Source: Labyrinthula sp. Ha (lineage: Eukaryota; Sar; Bigyra; Labyrinthulida; Labyrinthulaceae). From it: DNA of 64,000 nt. The stretch's first letter is position 1, and the number at the start of each line of letters is the position of its first letter. The stretch is taken from contig JAALGZ010000015.1 in the NCBI GenBank assembly GCA_015227615.1, forward strand, positions 955,001-1,019,000, read 5' to 3'. Below, in pieces: positions 11,506 through 21,357 of this stretch. Below the pieces are notes generated by a model that did no database searches, had not been told where the DNA came from, and saw nothing but the letters and a program-made list of their open reading frames with translations. Made by a program: the position numbers and the translations under genes.

Positions 11506-12329
11506 TAGCTGTAGTATGGTATCTTTATATTATTCTTGGAAATTAATAAACAAACCAATAGTACAGCGAATACTCAATAGGCGTCTAAACTCTTGTCTCA
11601 ATGATGAACATATATATTCCTAAAAGAAAATACCAAGCGATTCAGGATCAGCCTTACAATTTTTGCGCCAAGAATTGTCAACCAAGTATTCTAAAGGAGG
11701 TTATTGCCGTACTAAAATCTAACAACGTTATATCAACTCAATCAAGTATCATTTACCTAGAATTAGCTTAGTCAAGGCATACATTCACAAAGTAATATAG
11801 TTTCCGGGCTTCTCCCATAATATAAAAGCTTAAGAGATTAATTCTATGAGCTAAAGCAAGCCCATTTAGCTTACTCTATTTGCTTCTAAAGCAAGTATAT
11901 CCAAAGTAACTACTCTCTTCTTTAATAGATGACAAATATGTTTATATCTTACATGTTTAGTTAAAACATGTTCTCTTCACTCAAGAATCAAATAAAGATG
12001 TTTATTTTGTTTAAAATCAACATAGGATTCTTTAAATATATTCCCGGTTTTTTTGTGTTTTAATCCACTGGTTTACTTTTTCTTCTCATAAACAAATTTG
12101 GGAACCCATGTTTTATTTATGTCCCGAATATGGGAAATAAAGGTAAACATAAACTAAAACAAATAGATAAACACAAAACCCGGGATTGAAAACACAAAAC
12201 TAGCTTTGATATAGAGAACAACTCTACATGCATTTTTTCTGACTACAAACAAGGAGAATCTTTATACTTTTGTCTCTTTTAGACTTTGAACCAAACCAAA
12301 TAAAACCAAAGCAAAATAAGAAAACCTAA
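11506..12329. other. intergenic, with a hairpin element before the next gene
   Basis: AT-rich sequence without a gene. It contains the separate foldback element listed at 12,040-12,187, and ends in an A/C-rich leader (12,285-12,329) in front of the membrane protein gene. Confidence 0.5.
12040..12187. repeat. short foldback (hairpin) element
   Basis: The left arm starts ATTCCCGG followed by TTTTTTTGTGTTT; the right arm ends, reverse-complemented, AATCCCGGGTTTTGTGTTT. Matching continues inwards (TGGTTTAC against TGTTTACC, and ATGTTTTATTTATGTCCC on the left is met by GGGAAATAAAGG on the right), so nearly the whole 148 bp can fold into an imperfect hairpin. It ends about 140 bp before the start of the gene at 12,330. 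No coding capacity. Confidence 0.55.
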
Positions 12330-13013
12330 ATGCATAACCAAGACAGAGACAATGAGAAGAGCTCTGCATCAAACACGATAGGTTTAATAGCGACAATTAT
12401 ACTGTATGTATTTCACATTATAAGAGTTCGAGAAGTAGTTGGAGCCAAAGGACAAATTGAAAATATCTTAGCTCAAACTCAAAGCAGAGTGTTTAATACA
12501 ACTACAATTCATGAATCGTATCCTCATCAGCAACTTAATCTCACTCAAGAAACATTCATCCAGTCCACTAATACAACCAAAAATTTGCGATCATCGGAAG
12601 AATCGGGAGAAACTAGTCTTTCTAAAGCTAGGCATTTGCAAACAGTGCAAATTATAGAGGACTTAGATACACTCGACACACTTCAACAAATACTTGTAGT
12701 GTTGCTATGTTTGACTATTCCAATTTCACATTGTGCTATGTTCTTATTTGGTTATTTTCCACCGTCAATACTGTTGATAGCTGGCTTGGAATTTGCAAAG
12801 TTACTTGTGGTGTCTTTAACTTTTCAGCTACTTAGACAACTTGAGGCAGATGGGATTGAAGAACTACTTGAACAGGTTGATGACGATTTAGTTGATAGTT
12901 TTGACGGTGCTCAAGCCACAGCGACCATACTTATCATTTTTGGCTCATTTGAAACTTTTCTTATATGTTGCTCTACTATTCCTTTGACAATAGCATTTTG
13001 TAAATATCAATGA
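12330..13013 (+). CDS. four-helix membrane protein, function unknown
   Basis: A 227-residue protein that I do not recognise. Hydrophobic segments that could span a membrane lie at about 17-33, 119-142, 145-166 and 198-223. Between the first and second is a polar loop of about 85 residues with several N-x-S/T sites, which suggests an extracytoplasmic loop. After helix three there is an acidic patch (EADGIEELLEQVDDDLVDSFD). The start is the first ATG after an A/C-rich, T-poor leader typical of genes in this window. No intron is needed. The frame is much longer than chance frames nearby, but without homologues I cannot exclude further exons. Confidence 0.55.
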   Translation: MHNQDRDNEKSSASNTIGLIATIILYVFHIIRVREVVGAKGQIENILAQTQSRVFNTTTIHESYPHQQLNLTQETFIQSTNTTKNLRSSEESGETSLSKARHLQTVQIIEDLDTLDTLQQILVVLLCLTIPISHCAMFLFGYFPPSILLIAGLEFAKLLVVSLTFQLLRQLEADGIEELLEQVDDDLVDSFDGAQATATILIIFGSFETFLICCSTIPLTIAFCKYQ

Positions 13014-13525
13014 GAGAATAGATACTAAACCATTCTTCCATTTGCACTGAACATAAGGTTTTTGTTTCTTTAATTTCTAAATAATTTTTGTTTTCAGGTA
13101 TGAAAAAAAGCTTCAGAACTTTTTTTTAAGAACAAACTAAACGCAACCATTGTTTACTTGTCCAACTTTCGCATCATTTTCTCATCGGTTCAATCTATTA
13201 GGTCAATACTGACAGCTTCTTGACTAGAATAAAGCTCCTGAATGGTAAAGAAGGCGTCAAGTTAAAGCCGAGAATCTTGAAGAAATTAAAGGCACTAGAG
13301 GTCCGATTAGTAAAAAAATATTCAATGCTTTCATCAAAAGCATAATGCATTGAGCCTTGCCCTTAATTATATTCTATTGGGTTGTCTTTCGTATTTTTTA
13401 AAGAATAGTCTTGCGCTTATTCAATAGATATTAGCTTCAATGGAAACTGCATTGTTCACCTTTTGAGAACTTTGGGTAACTTAGTATTATGTCAATTGCC
13501 TGTGCTGAGGCCATTTTCCTTTATA
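13014..13525. other. intergenic between convergent genes
   Basis: About 510 bp between the 3' ends of the membrane protein gene and the metalloprotease gene. Two overlapping open stretches occur at 13,140-13,350 but do not give a recognisable protein or a convincing splice pair. Confidence 0.4.
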
Positions 13526-15879
13526 TCAGAGTTTATGAATCTTGCGAGGAATATTATAATCTTTTGCTATATAATTTAAACTTGCATCTCTAGCTTGAGA
13601 AGAAGCTCTTCTCATTCTCTTTTTCTTTGATGTCGTTTCATTATCATCATCTTTTCTATTATATTTATACCTGTGTTCAATTATTGCATCATTAACATCT
13701 TCAACCCAGAGTTTAATTGTATAATATAAAGTAACTGATTTATTTGTAAGAAAATAAAAAGATGTTGAACTAAGAAACAAAATCAAGAAAAGAATAAAAA
13801 AATCATAATACTCTTCAAAAATAGAAATTCTTTTGATTGCCAAATTCTCAAAAGATGCAGGAAATCCTCCAATTTGAGCTTCTAATGTTTCTCCTTCTAA
13901 AACTTACAAAAAATAAAGTACATACCTTGAATTAAAGACACCAACTCTCTTCCATCTGATTGAGAAATAGCAACTGTGTAAATGTCAATTACACCTTCTC
14001 CACCAATTGGTTTTGGAGGTCCATTAACATCATTGTAAATCACAATAGCAGAGGCTCCTGCATTTAAGGCATTCAAAGCTTTTTCTGTAAACCTACAACT
14101 TCCTCTTCGTACTAAAACAATATTTCCATCCACTTCATCTCCATTACTTAAAGGTTTACAAGCTTTTCTTGGTTCAGCCAAAACTAATTCACCACTTTGA
14201 GCTTCTTTAAAAGTTGTAATTGGACTAAATTCTGCTGGTTCAATTAAATAAAATTTAGAATCTGTCGCATTTAAATCAACTAAAAGTAAAACTTGTTCAG
14301 GTACACATTCACCAGAAGAACAAGTTCCTTTTAGAGAAAATTTATTTTCTACTCCATCTCCTAAAAAACAAGGAGTTCCATCAACTTCAGATTCACACTC
14401 TTCTTCCTCAATATCAAAGAATTTATTTCTACATTGATTGAAACTTGTTTGTGTTAACATTGTAGTACAAAGTTCATCTTTTCTTAATCTATTAAATGCA
14501 TACTGTCCTCGAATTTTCCCATCAGACTAAATTTCAATAAAAATAATTTAATTTACATAATCCATAATCCCTAAAAAAATAAAAAATAATAATAAAAAAG
14601 TACCTCCAGTTTCTCCTTGTCCATTTTCAAAGGAATGACCAGCACCAAGTCCATGACCTTGTTCATGAGCAACATTTAACCAAGTTTGAAAAGTTCTTGA
14701 TGCAGCAGCTACATTAATACCTCTTGAACAAACATGTCTTCCAAAATATGCTGCACCAATTGTACATGCACGACTATTACAATTTGCAGGAAAACAATCT
14801 GTTAATCCATACCAATAACCAACATTTTGTAACTTAATAGATCTTTCATTTGTATTTTGAGTTAATTCTAATATTCCAACTTGATCTGTAAAAGAAGTAC
14901 TTGAAGTAAGAGTACTAATTGCATTTTTAAGAGATTCCAAATAAGAAGCATCTGAATCATCAATAGTTAAACAACAGGAATCTGTAGTTGGATCTTGACT
15001 TAAAGCATCAAATAGAGAAAGTTGATTAAGTGCTTTTTGATTAGGACATATTTTCTCATTTGTAGGATTGAGTAAATTTTCAGTGGCAATTATAATTTGT
15101 CTTACTCTTAAATACATATGAAATTGAAAATAATAGATTAAATTTACATTGGAAAGAATAACAGCGATTGAATCTTGAACAACTTCTGAATTTGAATTAT
15201 AACTTTTGTAATACCCTAAGTCAACAAAAACACCAATTTCAAGAATTTTTGGTTTATCTTCGTTACAATTTGTAAATTTTGTAGCTGGAAGAATTCTTTT
15301 TTTTACAGGAGAAGAAAAGAAATTTTTAAGAAGTGAATCTTTTGAAGGTTCTAAATGTAAAATATGTGAAGTTTGGTTTAAGTTTTTACTTTTCTGTTTT
15401 GTTTTTGGGAAATGTTCAAAAGGCATCAAATGAAAAACAGGTTCTAAACCTTCAGAAGATATACTCCAAGCTGTAAGAGAAATTTTATTTCTTTCATCTT
15501 GTGCATGCAATACTAAAGAAAACGCTTCTGATTCTGTAAATTTTACAAAAGTTCTCGTTTTGTTATTGTGATTTAAGTTATAGCTGCTCTCAGAAAGACC
15601 TTCATTTGAATAATAATTTCCATTTTCGTCATTAAAAAAGAACCAAGCTTGATTAAATGAATTAAAACCTATTCGAACTTCTTCAACTGAAGAAAATGTT
15701 CCATCTGCAAACCCTGATCCAACAGCTACACTGATAAGAACAAAATTAAACATACAGTTCCAATGGCGAACTATCTTTAACGTTGCATTTTCAGAGTTAA
15801 TATCTTCCAAAACTCTTGCTCCAGATATCCCAACCAACATATAAAATATTGATCTCCCAAATAGCATATTTAGCAGCAT
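13526..15879 (-). CDS. ADAM-like (reprolysin) membrane metalloprotease with PA domain
   Basis: Four exons on the minus strand: 15,879-14,604, 14,570-14,557, 14,526-13,926 and 13,896-13,526, separated by introns of 33, 30 and 29 nt that restore frame; 753 residues. The zinc site HEQGHGLGAGH is at about 405-415 and the Met-turn GGIMDY follows directly, supplied by the 14-nt second exon. A cysteine-rich stretch with DGTPC and a GEC motif comes next (about 445-500), then a protease-associated domain (GNIVLVRRGSCRFTEKALNA, about 540-630), one transmembrane helix (about 660-682) and a basic tail of about 70 residues. The family cleaves proteins at the cell surface or in the secretory path. Two starts are possible: Met1 at 15,879, or Met43 at 15,753, which begins a good signal peptide (MFNFVLISVAVG). 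No disintegrin domain is evident. Confidence 0.88.
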
Positions 15880-16398
15880 AGCTTTTATTTTGGTTCTTGT
15901 TTTGGTTGCGTATAGAACCTTTTTGTTCCGGTTTTGCGTTTAGTTCTTGTTTAGTAAGGACGTCCTATTTATCGGAAAGTATCGGTACAACGATAATAGC
16001 TATCAGAACCACATAACGAGGTCAAGAACGACTATTTAACGAAGTGCTACGATGCCTCTAACAACGTTAAACATATCTTGTACTTGTTTAGCGAGGAAGA
16101 TTTCTTGAAAAAAAATCTATCTTTGCATGATTTCAATCATAAGTTGCTTTCTCGGCTACGTAGAAATTTTGTAGTATCAAAACGTTGATTTGTTATCAAT
16201 TGGCCGCTCCAAATCTATAACACCCCCACTAAAGTCCCCCTATTTAGCTAACCTGACGAATAATCAAACTAGCAAGTCCAAAGTAAATAAGCAATCTTTT
16301 TAATTCTTCTCGTTAGGCTTTCCTTTTAATGTAATCTAAGATTTTTGAACACCTTTCAAAATATCTAAACGGATCTAGTATAAGGTACTATTGGCCGT
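15880..16398. other. divergent promoter region
   Basis: About 520-560 bp between the metalloprotease gene (minus) and the polymerase alpha subunit gene (plus). It holds an A/C-rich leader in front of the metalloprotease (read on the minus strand, 15,960-15,880) and, at its right end, a paired GGCC motif. No gene seen. Confidence 0.5.
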
Positions 16399-16404
16399 AT
16401 GGCC
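16393..16404 (+). promoter_or_regulatory. paired GGCC motif, candidate promoter element
   Basis: GGCCGTATGGCC. The same arrangement with a 4-nt spacer occurs 95 bp before the gene at 45,881 and about 110 bp before the HAD gene. Here it ends 33 bp before the preferred start codon of the polymerase alpha B subunit. Confidence 0.4.
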
Positions 16405-16437
16405 CACATTAGAAATAAAACCGTTAAACAAAGTAGA

Positions 16438-18171
16438 ATGGAAGTTGAAATAAAAGACGCCTTAGAAGTATCCGGAATAGAATTTCGTGGAACAAATGAT
16501 TTGTATAGAGAACTGGGAAGTTATCTTACCAATGCCAATAGAGACATGGCTCAGTTTCTGACAGTTTGGGAGCTCTATTCAATGCGGAACGGCATTAATA
16601 AACTCGACGTTTTCGCCTTACGGAAATTCACAGCAGCAAACAAACCGAAATTTTCAAATGCTAAAAGTTTTACTAGTAAAAGGGTCTCAACTCCATCACC
16701 TGATTCTACTACCCAAGCCATATCAGAAAATTTGCTGAGATCTGCTCCCAAGAAAAGAGAGTTGGAACTAAAACCAAGACCAGTGGCCTTAAGAAGAAAG
16801 ATAACCAAAAAAGAAGACTTTGGGAAAATATTATCTTCAGTAAACTCAGATATATTTGACAAAATACCCGAAATGGATATGGAAAGCCATGCTGTGCACG
16901 TAGACATCTCACAATCGAACAGTGCTAGAAGGCAACTGTATGGAGGCAAGAAGCAAGAAGGCTTTCCCAAGGCAGTTATTGACAGTCTTAAAGAAGCTGA
17001 AAAACATTTGTCTAAGAAATTTAAGATTGAAACCTTCGACTCATTCACCGGGGTGGACCAGGGAACTAAGAACTTGATTGGAATAATATGCGCGTACGAT
17101 GAGGAAGCTTGTACCTTGAGTAAAGAAAGATTGTCGATTGATAATTGTCATTTATATAATCCAAGCCAAAGCAAGAAATACTTGAAGCTGAAGTTTGACT
17201 CCTTCGCCACAAACCTGTCTCTTTTTCCAGGTCAGATTGTAGCACTAAAGGGTAGTACCCCTAACGGAAATTACGTTATAATAAAAGAAATTATGTCATT
17301 AGAAGAAAAAGAAGTTGCGAAGGGGGAAAGTGGAAGTCGCTTCATGGATTTGCTGCTATGCTCGGGACCTTTTACTCATCTCGAGGATTTGGATTATGGG
17401 CACTGGGAAAAGGTGTTATCTCTTTGCAAGAATGAAGAACCTGATTTACTAATTGTCTTTGGCCCCTTTGTTGATTCGAGTAATAAGGTAGTTAAAACTG
17501 GCAAAATTGAAGTTGGTGACTGTGAGATAACGATGGAACAGCTTTTTGAGGTGTTTATTCATAGACTCTGTACTCTTTGCAAAGACCAACCAAGCTTAAA
17601 GGTTGTATTGATCCCAAGTCCTGAAGATGCGTGCCTCTTACCAGTATTTCCACAGACTACACTAGACCTCCCGAGTAACATGTGGGAACACATTAGAAAG
17701 GAAAACCTGGAGCAAAATTTCATTGTTGTTTCTAACCCGTCACAGTTAATTCTTGATGGGAAAGTGCGTGTTGGGTTAAACTCATCCAGCATAGTTACCG
17801 ATTTGATGATGAGTCGGTTGGAGGTGAATAAATCCAAGGGGAAAGTAAGCAGTCTTGATGCATCACTTAATTTCCTCACGAGGCAAACTTTGCTATATCC
17901 CATGTTCCCAACAAGAGCAACTGTCGATTTTGCTGCTCTTGAGAAGGTCGATAAACGTATAATGTCTAGTGATGTATTTCTTACCACTACAAAAACGACC
18001 AGCTTCTTACATGTTTGTCAGCCACATAGCCATATGCAGGTGGTTGCAGGTATTGCAGCATGTGCAAAGAGGTTTGGCGTTGGCAAAGCCGTCAAAATGA
18101 GGATCTGTTACTCGAAGCATAATCAAAAAGTCGATGTAGGAACTAAGATTATATCTCTGGGAGCTAGTTAA
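16438..18171 (+). CDS. POLA2: DNA polymerase alpha subunit B (primase complex)
   Basis: A regulatory, non-catalytic subunit that tethers primase to the polymerase in replication initiation. The frame opens at 16,399, but I prefer the ATG at 16,438 (577 residues): the first ATG lies inside a GGCC-N4-GGCC motif found upstream of other genes, and the second follows an A-rich leader; MEVEIKDALEVSG also suits the helical N-domain. An OB fold lies at about 200-290 (LFPGQIVALKG...NGNYVIIKEI). The calcineurin-like phosphoesterase fold has GPFTHLEDLDY, LLIVFGPFVDSSN, VVLIPSPEDA, and NPSQLILDGKVRVGLNS; as in eukaryotic homologues its metal ligands are lost. Human POLA2 has about 598 residues. It lies head-to-tail 122 bp before the COG4-like gene. 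Confidence 0.93.
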   Translation: MEVEIKDALEVSGIEFRGTNDLYRELGSYLTNANRDMAQFLTVWELYSMRNGINKLDVFALRKFTAANKPKFSNAKSFTSKRVSTPSPDSTTQAISENLLRSAPKKRELELKPRPVALRRKITKKEDFGKILSSVNSDIFDKIPEMDMESHAVHVDISQSNSARRQLYGGKKQEGFPKAVIDSLKEAEKHLSKKFKIETFDSFTGVDQGTKNLIGIICAYDEEACTLSKERLSIDNCHLYNPSQSKKYLKLKFDSFATNLSLFPGQIVALKGSTPNGNYVIIKEIMSLEEKEVAKGESGSRFMDLLLCSGPFTHLEDLDYGHWEKVLSLCKNEEPDLLIVFGPFVDSSNKVVKTGKIEVGDCEITMEQLFEVFIHRLCTLCKDQPSLKVVLIPSPEDACLLPVFPQTTLDLPSNMWEHIRKENLEQNFIVVSNPSQLILDGKVRVGLNSSSIVTDLMMSRLEVNKSKGKVSSLDASLNFLTRQTLLYPMFPTRATVDFAALEKVDKRIMSSDVFLTTTKTTSFLHVCQPHSHMQVVAGIAACAKRFGVGKAVKMRICYSKHNQKVDVGTKIISLGAS

Positions 18172-18292
18172 GCTCCTATGGTTTAACGTTAAAAAATGTG
18201 TATCCTAATAAATATTAAACTTCTTCTTTTGGCTTTCTGTTTCCAAATAATGACTAATAAATACTATTTCTCTGTGCCACGTCATTATTAGA

Positions 18293-20355
18293 ATGGACAA
18301 CTTTGTGATAACAACAACTGCTTTTAAAGAATCTCTTGCAAAATCTCAGTATCATTCGTGTATAACAAATTTATCCGTTTTATCAAATCAAATTAAAAAA
18401 CTAAATGTAAATTAATTTGTATTAATAAAATATAGAAGGAGAATGAGGACCAGGAATCGTTGGTGAAAAAAGAAATTTTAAAGAGTCTATTTCTTGAGTT
18501 TGATAAAGTCTTATATCAAAGTTTGAAGAGGTTAAGTGAACCTGTAGTAAAGCAAAATGCTAAGAAAAACTACCCAAAGCATTTCACTCAAAAAAGAATC
18601 GAGATGATTGAAAATTTTATGGAATACAAGAAGCGTTCAGCACAAGTTAAAAGCAATATTAATGTTGATCTGAAACTCAAGCAAGCTGCGCAGCTTTGTT
18701 TGTATCTTGAAACTGTTAACTTGATGAAACCAGATTACCTTTTGCATGATAAAGACTTGTCACAATTTGAGCTATCTGGTGCCAAGGACTGTTATCTCGA
18801 GCTTTTCCTTCTGGTTCTTCAAAATAAATTAAAGGTTGTTGGGAACAATTTACGAGCTGGGCTAACTCCACATGTCTCTTCTGAAAACCCCACTGATGCA
18901 ATTGAACAAAACTTGGGCCATATTTTGTCTTGTACAAATGACGCTGTAGAAATTCTTGCTGATTTTTTTGAACATGAGAGTTTTGAGTTAGACTTTTTCG
19001 TCTTTATGAAAAGTAGAGAGAGCAAAACCATGCTTCTAAAAAGTTCCAACCTTGTATTTTCGCAAATAAAAGCTGAAATGGTTAAAATCACGAAACAGTT
19101 TGCAAATGTCAACACTACTAATCTCTTCCACTCATCCTTAATTTTGGAGTTTTTTGTTGAACAGCACCAAATATTTTCATTTATCAAATCTACCTTTCAA
19201 GGTGTGGATGAAAGCAAAATATTCCTGTTTCAATTTTTCCACGAAATAGAAAGTGAATACTTTACCTTGGAGGTGTCTTGGCTCAAATCTAGTATTGAGA
19301 AAGCATTGAATCAAGACTTATGTTTTGAGAACAAAGTGCATAATGCTGTAGAGAACTTTTGCTTCGTGCTAAAAACCTGTTTCCTTAGAACTGTCAACAC
19401 GGGAAATAAATTTGCTACAGATTCAATCATTAATTTTTTCTTAGAATATGAGGAGGCATTTGCCTCCTTTCTTAAACGACTCTTAAAGTCCCCAGGAAAC
19501 CCTTTTTTTAATCAAAATGTCGACTCATCTATTGGCGAAGAAGATGATAACCATGAAGCATTATTTCAGGGGGATGATGAGCTTACGGAATCGAGTCCTG
19601 CTAAAAAGACTCATGAGAAGAAGCTAAAGGTTTCACTGCTACATGCTATCAACTCACTACACATGGCTGTTCAATATTTGAATGAGCTGGAATCCCTGAT
19701 GAAATCAACTTATTCCTCCGTATTTAAGAACAGTACCGAAAATCCATATCTCGAAACTATGAACGAGAGAATAAAACCAATATTTACCTTATATGAAAAA
19801 GCAGTGGATGAAGTTGTAACATTTACCATCATTCCTTCCATTGGAGACAAGTTCCCAGGTTTCCTTAGGTACTTGAGCAGCCACTATTCAGCTTCAAACC
19901 CGGAAGACGAGGATGTTAACAATGAGAGCTATCTCTCTGTGTTTGTTAACTACTATATCTTGAAGAATCCAGCTTTGTTATTTTGTTCTCAACATTTGTT
20001 GGGCGAATGTTTTAAAACACTCATTGAAGATCTTGCAGCGTTCGTTTGTACAAAGATGGAAGCTGAAATTATTGGAAATCCACAACTCAAGTTTACTGAA
20101 GTTGGTGCCTTGATATTTGAAAATGATGTTTCTTTTATCAAGCAGAAATTTTTATCTATCTATTCTATTTATCAAACTGAAGACGAAGATGAAAATAATA
20201 GTAAATTGATTACAACATTCCAAAGACTAGAACACGTTGTTTTATTGCTACAAACCACATTGGGATCAGAGGAGGAAAAGTCTGTACATGAAGTAGTAAG
20301 GCACACCCTTACTGAGGAGGAGAAAAACTTTGTCCTATTTAAGAAACAATACTGA
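18293..20355 (+). CDS. CATCHR-type vesicle tether subunit, COG4-like
   Basis: Two exons, 18,293-18,406 and 18,436-20,355, joined across a 29-nt intron; 677 residues. Without the intron no good ATG exists for the long frame. The protein is almost entirely helical. I assign it to COG4 of the conserved oligomeric Golgi complex from spaced similarities: VENFCFVLKTCFLRTVNTGN against the F-Y-I-V-K-K-C-x-x-R-A segment of COG4, the following LLHAINSLHMAVQYLNELE, and the C-terminal LKFTEVGALIFENDVSFIKQKF plus LTEEEKNFVLF, which match the COG4 end in order. Human COG4 is longer (about 785 residues), so the N-terminal half is shortened here. Another CATCHR subunit remains possible. It ends 13 bp from the end of the convergent gene on the other strand. 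Confidence 0.65.
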
Positions 20356-20368
20356 CACATTCGCCAAC

Positions 20369-21203
20369 TTATTTCAGCAGGCTCAAATTATAGTGTTTCA
20401 TGTCTGAAGCCCTTTCTTCGATCTCAGTCTTGCAAAGCTCCTGGAAATAAGCCTGGGATAATTTTTTGAGTGACTGATAAGACAACGGTCCTGGGAGATT
20501 TAGCTTCTTACCATGACCTTTACTTAATAGACTCTTGTTCAAGATATATCCCATCTCCTCACGTAGTAGCTTCATTCCATGCCTAAAGACAAGTGGAACT
20601 AGCCTAATATCCGTGGTTTTAAGCAGCTCCTCAAAACCCTCTTTCAAAGAAAGAAAAAGATCCCAGAATAGGGAATTTTTTTCTTCCTTTCCCCACTTGT
20701 ACTGAATGTTACAACCAATATATAATACAACTGCTATTTTCGGTTGCTTCATGTCAAGAAGTTGGTTGTGTATATCTTTGATCTAAATAATAACAATATG
20801 AAGAAATTCTACCTTTTCTATGTCCTTAAAAACATCTTGTATAATAATCTAAGGCTCAAGCATGAAATAGATGTACAGAAGCTAATAAATCGGTGGCTAT
20901 GTTGGTTGTGCTACCCAGCACTCCAAAGATAGGAGAAAGGTTTATTGTGAAAAAGATATCTGTTGGACAAATGTTTAATAAATCAAGAGTTAGCAATTCA
21001 ACTCCATTGTCATCGTAGTGATAGACAGAAGCTTCTGAATCTAGAAACATAACCATGGACAATAATAAACCCGAATGTGCTTGCTCTACATACTCTTTGA
21101 AAGATTGGGACAAGCAAGTGCATCTTTTTTCCTTTTCAGTAAATCTGGTTGATGAACTTGAATACTTATCATAAAACATGATTCGGGAATCCATACTGCA
21201 CAT
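20369..21203 (-). CDS. unrecognised three-exon gene
   Basis: Exons 21,203-20,877, 20,848-20,813 and 20,782-20,369 are joined by introns of 28 and 30 nt, both in phase 0, to give 258 residues. The middle exon codes only 12 residues (IIIQDVFKDIEK), which extend smoothly into the helix IKDIHNQLLDM of exon three. I do not recognise the family. It has no signal peptide or membrane helix; the middle contains a hydrophobic stretch (PTDIFFTINLSPIFGVLG) and the C-terminal half is helical and charged. The presence of two in-phase introns of the local type and a stop 13 bp from the COG4-like stop support a real gene. Start chosen as the first ATG; a second Met lies three codons later. It is divergent from UNC-45 with about 150 bp between. 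Confidence 0.6.
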
Positions 21204-21275
21204 TAGTCACACTAAGTTATATTTTACTTCGATTATATTGTTTCTCAACTGTTTCTTTTTCCCCTCCCATACATA

Positions 21276-21305
21276 GTAATGCCACATTGCGAATACTTTT
21301 TTCAG
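21276..21305 (+). other. possible 5' UTR intron of the UNC-45 gene
   Basis: A 30-nt segment begins GTAATG and ends TTTTTTCAG, has the local intron length and lies 52 bp before the start codon. If spliced it would shorten the leader; two out-of-frame ATGs at 21,315 and 21,318 remain after it. No transcript evidence. Confidence 0.35.
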
Positions 21306-21357
21306 GCAATCTGAATGATGGCTTTATTGGACAGCACCGCTTTTCGAGAAACGAAAC

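Noticed and set aside
13140-13350. Two overlapping open stretches rich in Lys/Leu, possible exons of a small gene
   Set aside because: Any splice pair would need an odd 26-nt intron and there is no clear start; not enough support.
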